Assembly (NCBI GenBank): GCA_033085395.1
Contig: JANQBS010000177.1
Location: forward strand, 1-64,000
Reading direction: 5' to 3'
DNA: 64,000 nt
From: Xanthoparmelia taractica
Lineage: Eukaryota > Ascomycota > Lecanoromycetes > Lecanorales > Parmeliaceae
Under the pieces are notes generated by a model that searched no databases, was not told the DNA's origin, and worked only from the letters and a program-made list of their open reading frames with translations. Shown in pieces: positions 9,906 to 21,402 of the stretch. The position numbers were made by a program, and so were the translations under genes. How positions within the stretch are numbered: the first letter of the stretch is position 1; each line of letters opens with the position of its first letter.

Positions 9906-12618
9906 ATGGAACCATTGGGTCCGCAAGGCCTTCTCCCTTCGCTTCATGGTGTCCCTTTTGACCAGAAATGGGAGCTTCTAAAACCTACCATCGAGCGTCT
10001 GTACATTCGTGAGGACATGAAGCTGCCCGATGTCATCAAAGCTATCAGAGACGAGCACGGGTTCGACGCTGCGTAAGTCTCCCCTGTATAAGTTCCTCGC
10101 TGATCGCGCGTGCGGACCGGATGATTACTAATATCTCTCTTCCGGAGATAGCGAGTCCCAGTACAAGTATCAAATCAACAAGAAGTGGAAGCTGAAGAAG
10201 AATACCTCGACGTCGAAGAAGGCGGCATTATGCCAAGTCATCCATAACAGAGCGCAGCTGGGCAAGTCGTCGGCTATCACACGACGAGGGCAAGATTTTG
10301 ACACAAAGAACCTACGGAGATATCTCAAGACCGAAATAAGAAGGGCGGTCACACTAGAACCAGGTGCAGGTGCAGCCGTCACAGATGCCCGCACCTTTTC
10401 CGGGCATATCAATTTGAGTGGCAACAGGATGTAAGGCCTTCTGAACCCAGCAGCAGCTTCTGAAGTACTCACCGTTGGCCAGATTCATGAACTGGAATAT
10501 GCCGTATGGCGCCCTGGGATCTTCGGAATCCAAAGCCATGAATCACGCCTCACCACTCAGTGACATTGTAGTCACTACTCCACCGTCCCCGCGTGGAGCG
10601 CCATCTCCCATGGCTGTGGCTGTCAGAGAAATGACTGCCATTGAGAGATCGCGGCTTTTTGTCCAAGGAAGGCAGATGGACCTTCTTGAATCAATTGAAA
10701 GTCCTCAAAGGATGTCGGTAGCCTCTTCATAATTGACGTTTGCGCTTCTGACAACGTATATAGCACTTTGTCGACGTGGATGTATCAATTTTGGCTCTTC
10801 GCCTTTAAAACGGCAAAACATTGGGGACGCGGCCCCCAAAACTGGACTGCTAGCATACTTGGCTTCGATGATTACCATCAGCAAACGACGGTCTTAATCT
10901 CTTCGCCGAACACTCCGGCCGAGAGTAAAGGAACACCAACGTCCCAGCGAACACCGAGAAATACCGAAATCAATGATTCCTCCCTGTCGAATACCCTGAC
11001 GCTGCCTTCATCCCTATGTCGATGGAGCATCCACTGTAGAGACGAAGAGTACGACCCAATTCCTTCCCCGCCACGTTCCCCAACAGAAAATTTCAACCTC
11101 GACGATGAGAAAAGTTGGCCAGCATGGCAAGGCTCTTGTGAGTCGAGAAAATACACGGAAAAGCTCAGCAACACCCTCGCAAGTAATGATTTTAGCAATA
11201 TCAAAGTCGATGACTTACCGATAGCAGTGGATCAAATAGCCAGAGCTGCACGATGCTCACCTAATGAGCTTCTTGAAGAGGCTCTTGGTTTTAGCATCAT
11301 GAGTCGAAACCGGGACCTAATGAGGGATCTCCTCAGACGAATTGGGGATCGACTCGACGTCGCTGGGCTCTACCCATTTCATCTCGCTGCCAGCTATCTA
11401 GACGGTTCAAGGACGTGTTGTCTGGTGCTTGAAGATCTTGTATCCATGCGCCCGCGCTCTCTTCGCAAGCTCTATGTCAACGACTTTGGTCATACCGTCC
11501 TTGATCAACTCATGATTGCCATTCTCAAAGCCCACACGTCTTGCTTGCCCAGTGTAATTGATGTCATCTTCAAGAAAGAGAAACGTTTTGAAGGAGAAGA
11601 CTTGGATATCTGCGGACGATGGGACGCTGACTCTGACTGTATCCGCACACTCTTAGCGAACGGTGTTTCGGGGATACCCTTTGGATGGAAGCATATGTTC
11701 TGTCACACCTCAGTCCAGACCATTTGCCATTGTATAGGAACCTTATCCTGTACTACCGATATCAACACTCCGAGCGGATTGTTTGTGAGACGTTGCTTGC
11801 ACTGTGGACTTAAGCTGCAGCTTTTGCCGCTACACACCTTGGTTTTGGTTGGACTTCATCTTTCTCGCTCCGGGTGCAAAGACGAGACTCTGTTTGGCAT
11901 ACTCGCCTGTCTGCTCTGTCTCTTGAGCTATGGAGCAGATCCTTCACTCAAAGCAGATATCTCTGTGCAAGCTCTTCTAGGCAATGAAGAGGTAGACGTG
12001 TGCAGCCACGAGGAACTGGACCCAGCTGAGCTCGTGGAGAAAGTGCCCAATGGATTGAAATCGATGTGGTCTGAGGAACTTAGTACAGGCTGGCAAGTCA
12101 TCTGCTATGTTCTTAGGTGCTCACAAGCAGAATGGAATGTCAAACCCTCCAAGCGGCCGTCCACCTCCAAAAAAACGCTGAATGATGGTGACTTCAACGA
12201 TTTCATTGGATACAGCGGAGACGGGATGATTACGGACGAAGAAGCAAGCGAGGAGCACCAGCTTCCTGCCGATTGTCCTGACGATGAACTTCATGCGAAT
12301 TTCTTTGGGAGCAACATAGTCCTCGCATCTCTTTGGGCTGCTGTACAGACAGAGTTACTAACCTACAGACGACTAGAGGAAGGAGATGAGTGGGTCTCAC
12401 GGAACTTCAACATGCATACCCTATATGAGGGTCTCATCAGTAAGGGCAAGGTTGATGTTGCAATTGTACAAGAAGAGATGATGAAACCATTCTGCGGCTG
12501 CGGCAAATTCCCAGGAGCTGTTCCGGCATTCTCGATGGTGGACGAAGCTGCCGCTTACTATTTCTCAAATATGAACGATTGGGATCGAACTACATTCATC
12601 CCAAGTCCAGTGTGTTGA
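9906..12618 (+). CDS. Clr5-domain protein with ankyrin-like middle region
   Basis: Four exons: 9906-10072, 10152-10430, 10483-10713, 10764-12618, about 843 residues. Residues 22-73 form a Clr5 domain, with WELLKPTIERLYIRED, IRDEHGFDAAESQYKYQ and KWKLKKN. The domain is named for a fission-yeast silencing factor and is common in fungal proteins of unknown role, often with ankyrin repeats. The middle has helical pairs such as GLYPFHLAAS and FGHTVLDQLMIAI that look like degenerate ankyrin repeats. The C-terminus is acidic and then Cys-rich (CGCGKFPG). Exon 1 has a strong GTAAGT donor. The third intron uses a weak GTCGGT donor and is the least certain. No signal peptide; a nuclear or cytosolic protein is likely. 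Confidence 0.75.
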
Positions 12619-13343
12619 GGATACGTGTTATTGATAGAACTAAGATTGCCGGGTTCGCAACTGAGTTCGCCTTAGATCTGATTTTATAGAATAGGGAAGC
12701 ATCCGCTGTCGAATCTATAAAATCAACCAGACTGATCTCTGTGACGGATTTTGTAGGGCACTCACTACGTCACAGTGGTCGTTCTGGTCACATTGTGGAG
12801 GGAGGGTAGACTAGATAATAGCAGCTTCCTCGTCAGCCGTTATCTCACGGATGCCCTCGAGAGGTATCCTGGCAAAAGATCCTCGCGTGGCGTAATGGGT
12901 AACCTCAGGTTCCTCAAACATCCTGTCACGGTCTCAGTAGACACGATAGAGAATGCTCATTGTCCGCTTCTTCGTGACAACGCGCCTGACAATCAGTTGC
13001 CACGACCATAACATGCACCCTCATATGCACAAATGTTTCCACAAGCTGTTGATAATAAGAAAAGTCTGCAATTTGCGATTATAAACGGGAAAACTAATCT
13101 TGTGGGAGACAGCAGAAGACGAAAATTGGAATTTATTCGGCGAGTCAATCACATACACGGATCAGTCCTTAGTGCTCACCCACCCAACAGCTCGTAAACC
13201 CTTTTGAGTTAGCTGTAGGATTTCGAGCTGAATCCGCCAGGAACCGGCAATGCTAATACCGAAGCCCATGATCTTACTATCGCAGCCAAGTTCTCAACCG
13301 TAACTCTCGCATAGCTCATATTCACCCTCCACCTTTTCGCATC
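12619..13343. other. Intergenic region
   Basis: Contains the 3' flank of the Clr5 gene and the promoter of the thioesterase gene. No convincing gene. Confidence 0.6.
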
Positions 13344-14122
13344 ATGGACTTGAAGCCTGTGCCCAAAGTCGACTTTTCAGCCATTCCACCCGAGAACCTG
13401 ACAGACATTATGTCGCTGCCCTGGTAAGCAGCTAATCAATTATGTAGCTCCTACGTGATAACCCTTACCAAATGAGTATGCGCAAGGAGAAAAACTAATC
13501 TACAAATCCACCAAGGCACCAAACCCTTCTCGCCGACCCAGCCTTCACCCCAATCGGCAACCGATCCCGCCACGAAAGCAACCATGACACCAAGCGCCGC
13601 ACATTCTTCTCTCAAACCCTATGGACCGACTCCACAATCCGGGCATCCCAATGCTTCTACAAAGGCTTCATACCCCCCGAGTGCTGGAGCGGCAAGCCCC
13701 GAACCACCGAAGCGCAGCAAGGTCCTGGGGAGTGCCAAATCATATTCTCGCTTGGCGAGGGTGTGAGCGGTGGCTCCAAGTACGTGACACAACAGCTCCA
13801 ACCTTCCTTATCCATGTTAAGCTCAACGCTAACAGCGACAACCCGAAACAGGGATTTCGCACACGGCGGTCTCATAGCTACATTACTAGACGAGACACTG
13901 GGAACACCCGTATTTGTGCAATGGGCCTCCGGGTGCGCGACGGCCGAATTGACGGTCAAGTATGAGAGAGCGTTGCCGATTCCGGGGGTGGTGCTGTGTA
14001 GGAGTTGGGTTGAGAGGACGGAGGGGAGAAAAGTGTGGAGTCAGGGGGTGTTGGAGGATGGGAAGGGGGTGGTGTTTGCGAGGGGACAGAGCTTGTTTGT
14101 TAGGTTTAGGGAGGGGTTGTGA
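13344..14122 (+). CDS. Hotdog-fold thioesterase (PaaI/4HBT-like)
   Basis: Three exons: 13344-13423, 13516-13779, 13852-14122, giving 204 residues, typical for fungal PaaI-like thioesterases. The first intron splits the Trp of LPWHQTL and the second splits the Lys before DFAHGG, both with GTAAGC or GTACGT donors. The hallmark is FAHGGLIATLLDETLG, where HGG starts the hotdog helix and the acidic residues supply the catalytic carboxylate. It is followed by TAELTVKYERALPIPG, the central strands. The enzyme is expected to hydrolyse acyl-CoA thioesters; chain-length preference cannot be told. No clear targeting peptide. Confidence 0.88.
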
Positions 14123-17100
14123 GGAGGTATAGCAGATGGCATAGTTTGGACGGAGTGTATTGACTTGTTTGAGCTGGCTATTGAGATATGGACTGGTAAA
14201 GCGGTGAATACATGATTGGAAGTAATGACAGATATCTCTCCGTCCTTGCTCATCGGATCGAATACCTGGTGTGCAGCCGTCATCTTGCCATGGGTTGAAA
14301 ATTCAAATTGCTACCTTTCAGACTTCCATCTCATCTTCCTAAGCACAGACTTCTTGTAGCTGCACTGGTCCTGCAGTTGCGTACTTTCATCTCAAAGGTC
14401 TGCCTAGCGCTGCTCATCCACATATCGTAGTTCTCATCTTCGAATTGGTGCAGAGAATATGACGAAAAAAATGACATACCAAACTCGCTCTTTTGGTAGA
14501 CGTAGAACACCCTTGGCTGGATCTCTTGACATCGTCTGCAACTCACACGATTATCGCAACCTGGACCTTCCGAGGCCCACGAAAGTCAAAATGATTCGAT
14601 CAACTTCCCAACTCATCGCAGCGTCGTCATCCTACGTTTCTCGAGCCTTTGCAGTGTTGAATGTTTTCTGTGTCAGTACATGGGAAGTTCTTCCTTTGTT
14701 GGGAACGAGCGTGCGCCTATGCCCAAGCGTGAGAACCCAGAATACCCACTTTGCTAGAAACACCATAGCTACTCAAAGTCGGTATGTCATAGCATTGGTA
14801 TCTTCCGAGCGAGAACTATCACCTTGCAGCGTCCCGGATGAGCCGTCTCCTGTTTCGGTGTACCTAGGTTTACCGTGGCTGAGCGAGAAGAGCTCTGCAT
14901 CCAACTCCCCAGATGCATTTGATATTCGGACTCAGGAAAGACTTTCCTGGGGAGGATATGGCGTTCCCAACTTCTGAGTCGCTCAGAGTACATACGAGAG
15001 CATCGCAGCTCGCATTAATCGCTAATTCCTTTGCAGACATCTGAGCGGCGCTGGAACGTAGGCGTTCCGGTTCTTTGGCACTCGTGGCTCTAGTTCAAAT
15101 GCTCCTGCCAACGCTGTATATATCGCGTGGTTTGCAGCCGGCATTTCTCTTGGAGACGGGTATTTGGGACCCCGAGCACAGATGCGATCACTACTCGAGT
15201 CTTTAAGGACACGTGGATAATATGATATTCGACAACAGCTGTGAGCGCCGAATAATCTCGGTTTGATGGCTGGAATTGCGAAGATAAGTGGTTCGGACAT
15301 CTCTGACTGTCTTTTTTTTTTTTGACAAGCAATCTGGCACAATGAATTAGGATATCAGCATTTTGAGATGCTTGGCGCTTCGGGACTGGAACCTCTTTGG
15401 GTAACAGGCTTCGAATCAGATGCATTGGAGTGGCTTTGAGACTTGGGACATCAGCCGAGTTGTAGCTTTCAATCACATAGTTTGAAATACCGCAAAGGAC
15501 TGCCACGAGCATGCGCAATCCTGGGAGATTGTTGGCAGGACCGACTGTTGCTGGCAAAGGCGTAGTCTGTACTTTCTGCGTTCATCTTTTACCACCAACT
15601 TTGGTAGTTTCAGGTGCTTGCAACGATCACACCCCCTTAGCCTCAATAGCAAGTCTCCACACGTGTTGTGGCTGAGCAAGCTCTGGGATCTATCAACCCT
15701 CGTGAAGACTATAGCGACATGCTCCATTCACAAATCTTTGCAATAACATTATCCAAGACCCGACTAGTAAAGATTATACAAATCATGACAAGTCTGAACC
15801 TCTCGCCTACAATAAGCTATGCTGTCGCGTTGATGGGAGAGGGATGCTCGGCCGAAAAGCCTGCCAAGGAGCCGATTGCGCATCCTGACAGCACAGTCAA
15901 AGGTAGCATTTCTCTTCCATGGCACCTAAACATCATTTGCTCATCTTGAGCCATGGCATCTACAACAGGAGATCTTTTTAAATCTTACGGTACCGTGCAA
16001 TGGAACGAAGTTTACACTTGTCGGAATAACAACGTATAGCCACACCAATCGCATCTAATCGGGAGGTTAGGACGGAGAGGAATACAGGAGCGTTTTTATG
16101 GTATGGGTCAGCCTCCACAACATCCACGGATCTCATGGAAGAATGACGCTGAGGTGCATCCTCTCAATGACGCAGGATGCGGGGGTGCAGATCGCGAAGG
16201 ATTCGAGGCAATCCTACGACGGGTACCCCTGTGAGCCTGAGGTCAGCTTACATTCTTTCTGCACCGCCAGATATGATTACGGTGAGAAGATAACAGGCTC
16301 TTTTGGAGAGGTAGAACTGCCCCGCACTCACATCCCCTATCATATATTCAGGCTGGACAAGTTGAGTCTGAGCTAACGAGCATTGTGCCCCCAATGCAAT
16401 TTGATGGGAGTCGCCGGAAGGGGCTGACCCTAGCCCTAGAGCAGCCCCGACTTCCTAATTTCGGCTAGCTTAATTTAGGGCTTACTCACTCAGGGCTGGG
16501 TGTGCCGGGCGGGTGAACGCTTCAAGTCCCAGCATTGTCCATTGTCATCATCACGCTTCGCAGAGTTGGACGAGGATTGGAATTTCTAAGAAACACTCCG
16601 TCTGGCGATGAGAACTCACTGTCTCAGTACCCACGTCTCAGTCAGAAAGCTGAACGCTCCAACATGTTGAGGGATTCGCTCAGCCCCAGCTCAGCCGCAT
16701 GAATGCCTGCCTTGACCCAATCTGAAACACGAATCTTTCAATACGCGCTCGACTGCTCTATCCAGGTGGGACAGCCGACGGTTATGAGACCGGACTTCAA
16801 GCGTATAAATAGTACGGCCAGGCGGATTTACCCCCGCCCGCAATGCTTGAGCAATGCTTGGATGGATGCTGGGCAACATCCTCCAACCAAAGGATGCGGC
16901 AATGCACGTTCCATCTCATACCTCAGCCCGATTATTCACCTCATCCCTGCGTTGGTCCGCGCAAATGACTTGCCTCACCCTACGACAAAACAGTCTCCAA
17001 CAGCCCCTATCAACAACTACTACCTGAGTGGTAGCGGGCACTAGGGATCTTGACACGAGAACAATAATTGCTTCTTCCGGCACTAAAATGAAGAAGAGTC

Positions 17101-17631
17101 TGCCACAGCTATCGCTATATTCTATTCTAGCGAGAACCCGTCTCTTTCAAGATGGAGCAAAGATGGCCTGGAGCCTTGTGTCCTGCGGGCATCCGCTATT
17201 GCGCCAGGGGCCGGATTTTGAGGCTTACAAAGAGTGTGCGACCACTTCGTCAATAGAAGTACGCCACATTCAGCTTAGCGATTGGAACAACCCCAAACTA
17301 CAACAACAGCCTGACAGGCAAGCGAGGATCCTGCCCGCCCCGCGGACTGCTACATTTTCAAGTCTCAAGGATTCGATCTGCGCGCACTGGCACAAGGCTG
17401 CACCGAACTGTGATCTGTATTTTTTTTCGCAGTATCCTGCTAGATTTATAGCCCCATCTGATGTTTCATCATGTTGCAACTGCGGGCTGTGCCAGAAATG
17501 GCAGCCTGAGATCAATTTCATAATTGCTAGCTCCTCCGCGTTTCGTATTACGTTCTGTCTCAAGCTCCCTTTTATCGTTTTACATTGTTGAACTCTCTCC
17601 ATCTATCTATCGTGATTCAGACAGTCGCGCA
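14123..17631. other. Long gene-poor stretch (3.5 kb)
   Basis: ORFs up to 187 codons occur on both strands, but none has a domain, a signal peptide or a sensible exon chain. A TATAAATAG box lies at about 16804 without an obvious gene behind it. A short T run lies near 15310-15322. The last 500 bases are the probable promoter and leader of the AIM6-like gene. Confidence 0.5.
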
Positions 17632-19032
17632 ATGGCGTTCAACCGACCCGCATCTTTACCATCGGTGCAGCATGATAGCATCTATAATGGTCAGAGAGAC
17701 CACCCAAATCAGCGCGCAATCAGTCCAGATGGAGTTTCGGTAATTTCTAGCGAGAGCGGAACATCGGTCGACAACTTTGAAGAAGGCTTTGTCAACAAAC
17801 CACAGGCAGATTCGCGGAGCTGGAAAGCGGTTATCACTCCAACAAGCAAGAGACCGCGATCAACCAGGACAAGCTCCGCATTCAAGAGATGGAAGGGAAA
17901 GCAACGCCAGCCAGTGCCCAAAATACTAGCATTCGCTATCACAGCATCCCTTGCAGTTATGTTGGTGGTCTCTGCACCTAACCTCTATAGCTCGTCGCTA
18001 ACGCGCAACTTCAGCGTTCTAGCCTCTTTGTTAATATACTACATCATCCACCTCAGAAGCCTCATCCCTCCGAGTGATATCGAAAACACCATCGCCTCAT
18101 GGGGTTTATCGGACTATTCCACACAATCTGTGCCTAAATTACCTGCAGACTTCAGCCGAGACATAATCCCTATCCCGTGCCACTCACATAACGACTACTG
18201 GCGCCGCGTGCCTCTCTACGATGCCCTAGCCGCAGGTTGCACCAGCGTTGAAGCTGATGTCTGGCTGTCTGGTAATGACCTCTTCGTCGGCCACTCCAAG
18301 AAATCCCTTAGCAAAGAACGAACATTGGAATCGCTCTACATTGACCCTATACTCTCAATCCTCTCCAACCAAAATACACCCAGCCAAGTGACTACCACCA
18401 ACAGCACATCATCTACCAGTACCTCACCGAGCACAACACAGCTCAACGGAGTCTTCGAGACAAGCCCTCAGACACCTCTCACCCTCTTAATCGACATGAA
18501 AACCGATGGCGCCTCCACACTCCCCGCCGTGCTCGAGCACCTCGAACCCCTCCGCTCCGGAGGCTGGCTGACCCACTTCAACGGCACGGCCGTAGTACCC
18601 GGCCTGGTCACTGTCGTGGGCACCGGCAACACGCCCTTCGATCTCCTCGTCACTAACACCACCTACCGGGACATATTCTACGATGCACCGCTCGAAGAGC
18701 TCTGGGGCGACAACCCCACACCCATTACCGACTACGGACCACTGCTCATGAGCGAAAAATACACGTCCGAAAACTCATACTACGCATCCGTCTCCTTTCA
18801 GAAAGAGATCGGCAAGTTATGGCACGGCATGCTCACGCCAGAGCAAGTGCTCAAGATAAGGGGACAAGTCACGGGTGCCGAGTCTCGGGGCCTAAAGGCT
18901 AGATACTGGGATACGCCTGCTTGGCCCGTCGGAAGGCGGGATCATGTATGGGACGTTCTGATGAGGGAAGGTGTGGGATCGCTGAATGTGGATGATTTGG
19001 AGGCGGCGAAGGAGAGGAACTGGGGTGGATGA
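17632..19032 (+). CDS. AIM6-like membrane-anchored PLC-like phosphodiesterase
   Basis: Single exon of 466 residues, the normal length for fungal AIM6 homologues. The open frame extends upstream, but the first ATG in good context is at 17632. The N-terminal 100 residues are Ser/Thr- and Arg-rich and cytosolic in style. Two hydrophobic segments follow (near residues 103-120 and 127-145). The catalytic domain starts with CHSHNDYWRRVPLYDAL (His-Asn-Asp, residue 184 on), then SVEADVW and VGHSK, the metal-binding Glu/Asp and His pattern of glycerophosphodiester phosphodiesterase/PI-PLC TIM barrels. Later LLIDMKTDG and DAPLEELW continue the fold. Yeast AIM6 (altered inheritance of mitochondria) is known only by mutant phenotype, so substrate is open. 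A Ser/Thr/Asn-rich insertion lies near residues 250-280. Confidence 0.88.
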   Translation: MAFNRPASLPSVQHDSIYNGQRDHPNQRAISPDGVSVISSESGTSVDNFEEGFVNKPQADSRSWKAVITPTSKRPRSTRTSSAFKRWKGKQRQPVPKILAFAITASLAVMLVVSAPNLYSSSLTRNFSVLASLLIYYIIHLRSLIPPSDIENTIASWGLSDYSTQSVPKLPADFSRDIIPIPCHSHNDYWRRVPLYDALAAGCTSVEADVWLSGNDLFVGHSKKSLSKERTLESLYIDPILSILSNQNTPSQVTTTNSTSSTSTSPSTTQLNGVFETSPQTPLTLLIDMKTDGASTLPAVLEHLEPLRSGGWLTHFNGTAVVPGLVTVVGTGNTPFDLLVTNTTYRDIFYDAPLEELWGDNPTPITDYGPLLMSEKYTSENSYYASVSFQKEIGKLWHGMLTPEQVLKIRGQVTGAESRGLKARYWDTPAWPVGRRDHVWDVLMREGVGSLNVDDLEAAKERNWGG

Positions 19033-19624
19033 AGAGGAGGAGCACGTTTTCTCCTGTGTCTATGACGTAACGAACCGCTGCGTGATGCATACCTATTCTT
19101 ATAAATCCAGCGTCGCTTTGAATATGACACCCGGGTGCTATAACGAAGGTCTCAACGAAATCATTGTGCTGACATGGGCTTGGATGAACTTGAGACCTCT
19201 CACGAACATTGCGCTATGTAAAGTACCGCATCTCGAGGCCAAGAACATGAAACGGCTAGCACAGCCTAGAGCCAAATTCGGATCTCTCTCGCTAAGCCGG
19301 CGAATGATCGTGAGCGTCAATTTGTGGGTACGGAAAGGTATGCCGTTTGAGATAAGGTCTACATGTACGCCGGAAGAAATAGTGTAAGAGAAGGGAACGG
19401 TCAAGCAGTGAGTTCTCAAATCGACGGGGACGCCAGCTAGGAGATAACATTCATTCATCATAAACGTTCAATTTCCCTCATGATCTATGTACGTCACACT
19501 CTGCACACCCACCGTTCATCCTCAGATTGAACATGGTCAGGCGATGCAATCCCTGAGAATGCAACCGTGACCAGTCCTCCACACACCAACCACCCCCCCT
19601 CCTCCCCTCCCTTCCAACCCCCCT
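19033..19624. other. Intergenic region between two converging genes
   Basis: 3' flanks of the AIM6-like and expansin-like genes. C-rich tracts near 19590-19660 run into the coding end of the expansin-like gene. No gene. Confidence 0.6.
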
Positions 19625-20078
19625 CTAACCCCCAACAGCGTTCCCCCCCCAATCAACCCCAACCCTCCCATCCCCCAACCCATCCGGATCAACCATCTTA
19701 AAAACCGCCGGGCTAACATCGATATCCTCATACCCACACCCCTCGCACGTATCAACAATGGTAGCCTGCGTCGTGGTATAAGTGGCTGGGTTGTAGATGT
19801 TGATCTTGGTGCCGCAGAGGGGGTTGGCGTTTGGGTTGGCGGGGTTGTTCATCATTTGGACGGAGAGGGCGACGATGGCGTCGGAGTCTTGGGAGGTGTA
19901 GCCGCAGGAGCCGAGGCCTGGGTGAGAGTGAGTGAGTGAGTGTGTGAGTGAATGATGGATGGCTGGGGGCGATAGATGGATGTGTGATTGACTTACCTGT
20001 CTCGTAGTAGGTCATGGCGCCATTGTAGGCTGTGGCGGAAGTGAAGAAGGACGCGAGGAAGAGGATCGCTGGTCTCAT
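19625..20078 (-). CDS. Small secreted expansin-like (double-psi beta-barrel) protein
   Basis: Two exons, 20078-19997 and 19917-19625, encode 124 residues. The signal peptide is MRPAILFLASFFTSATA. The mature part is a single RlpA/barwin-like domain: GAMTYYETGLGSCGY, ALSVQMMN, PLCGTKI, ATIVDTCEGCGYEDIDVS. These are the conserved Cys and Asp of the family. There is no C-terminal carbohydrate-binding domain, so this is the short form seen in many plant-associated fungi, with expected cell-wall loosening or polysaccharide binding. The intron carries a (TGAG)n-type microsatellite on the plus strand near 19921-19955. A TATATA box lies about 120 bases upstream (near 20200). Confidence 0.88.
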
Positions 20079-21201
20079 GTCTGCTCTGGTACAATATCAA
20101 AGCCGGGTGTGGAATTTTCCTTGGAATGATTGGTCCAAGGCAAGTTTTGCTTTGAAAGCTTTCTTGTCTGTTCGGAAGGGTTTGAGCCAGGGACATGCTG
20201 ATATATAAAAAACAGGAGCCTCTGCCCAACACATACATGAGAGCAACCTGTGCTCCTGCACAAGCAGCTCGCCACGTCACAGCTGGCCATGTCGAGGAGG
20301 TAAAAGGTCGAAGGTGAAAGGTCGGTGAGTAGATTGGTAGGAGACGGTAGCGTTCAGCGACGCACGTGCGACATTGGTAGCCCAGAACTTGTCGTGCTTG
20401 TGCAGGCAAGAGTCGAAACCACGTCGAAGTGCTGCCCCACAACTTCGAATAGTGTGGATGGAGATGTCGAAGACGCGTGATCGCCCGACCCGGTACTCTG
20501 GAACGTTGGTGCATGCGAGTTGTGTCGGCCTGCAATACGTTTTTAATTGTGGAGAGCACTGGAAAGTATCATTAGTATGTGTGTGCAAGCAGAAGGCGGA
20601 TCATCCATAGAAGCAGTTTCATCATAGCACCAAAGGTATATTTCATGCAGTCACTATGCACCGTACCAAAAACGCAATATGGCTTTGCGTCGGGACCCCC
20701 CACCCTGTAGACAGCGACACTTTAAAGTAAGAGTGTGCTGTTCATTATGCAGGTACACCTCAAGAAATCTCGACCAGTCTGCTCTATCCAGCAGCCGGCA
20801 GATCCGGAGGATTATTTCTTCCTCCACAACCATCGAATAGTAGTCTGTTCCTGAGCACGCAATGCTTGATAAGGAAAGTGTAAAAAGGATTTTTTGAAAG
20901 ACACATTTGATCTTCTCAAATGACAGATGCCAAGTCCTTGTGTTATGCGAGCGCCAGATTAGGAAGGTGACCCCCACACATTAAGCGGCTATACTTACCT
21001 ACCTTTCAATAACCCCCCCAGCATATTTAAAATGAACTGCATAAACACATGGCTTGTGCGTGATCTTGTGGGTTCCCGAGTTTAGCTTAGCGAAGGTTGC
21101 GCATAAATTCTCCTTTAGGTGCTTCGTGCAATTTCCCAGGCGCAAAGCAAAGGCTTTTGATTGATGCTCCACAACTGTTGATCACAGCGTAGAGAGTTTT
21201 G
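20079..21201. other. Intergenic region
   Basis: Promoter of the expansin-like gene, then no convincing gene. Confidence 0.55.
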
Positions 21202-21402
21202 CTAATAGGTGAGATTGAAACGCTGTGTAAACGCTGAAGACGTGGCAAAAGAGAGCTGGCGTTCTGCAGAGGCTTTCGATCCAGCAAAGTGACAGTGGGG
21301 GGTGGAGATCTTCGGACCGGTGGGTTTCTTACTAGGACCTAAAGGGAAAGCGCAAATTGAGAAAGCAAATAGGAGTATGTAGACGATTCTAACAGAATGC
21401 AT
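21202..21402 (-). CDS. Candidate small secreted protein, 66 residues
   Basis: The ATG at 21402 begins a signal peptide (MHSVRIVYILLFAFSICAFP). The mature part is short, basic and Ser/Lys-rich with one Cys (in TPHCHFAG) and an N-glycosylation site (NLT) at the end. No family recognised. The small size and a lone mature Cys leave it possible that this is only the first exon or a chance ORF. Confidence 0.4.
   Translation of the reverse strand: MHSVRIVYILLFAFSICAFPLGPSKKPTGPKISTPHCHFAGSKASAERQLSFATSSAFTQRFNLTY

Noticed and set aside
14459..14977. Plus-strand ORF of 172 codons
   Set aside because: Ser-rich composition without motif, signal peptide or splice context; probably chance.
15090..15557. 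Minus-strand ORF of 155 codons
   Set aside because: No recognisable domain and it runs through a homopolymer tract.
17028..17591. 187-codon plus-strand ORF before the AIM6-like gene
   Set aside because: Lies in the promoter/leader, with no domain; the ORF in another frame leads into the real gene.
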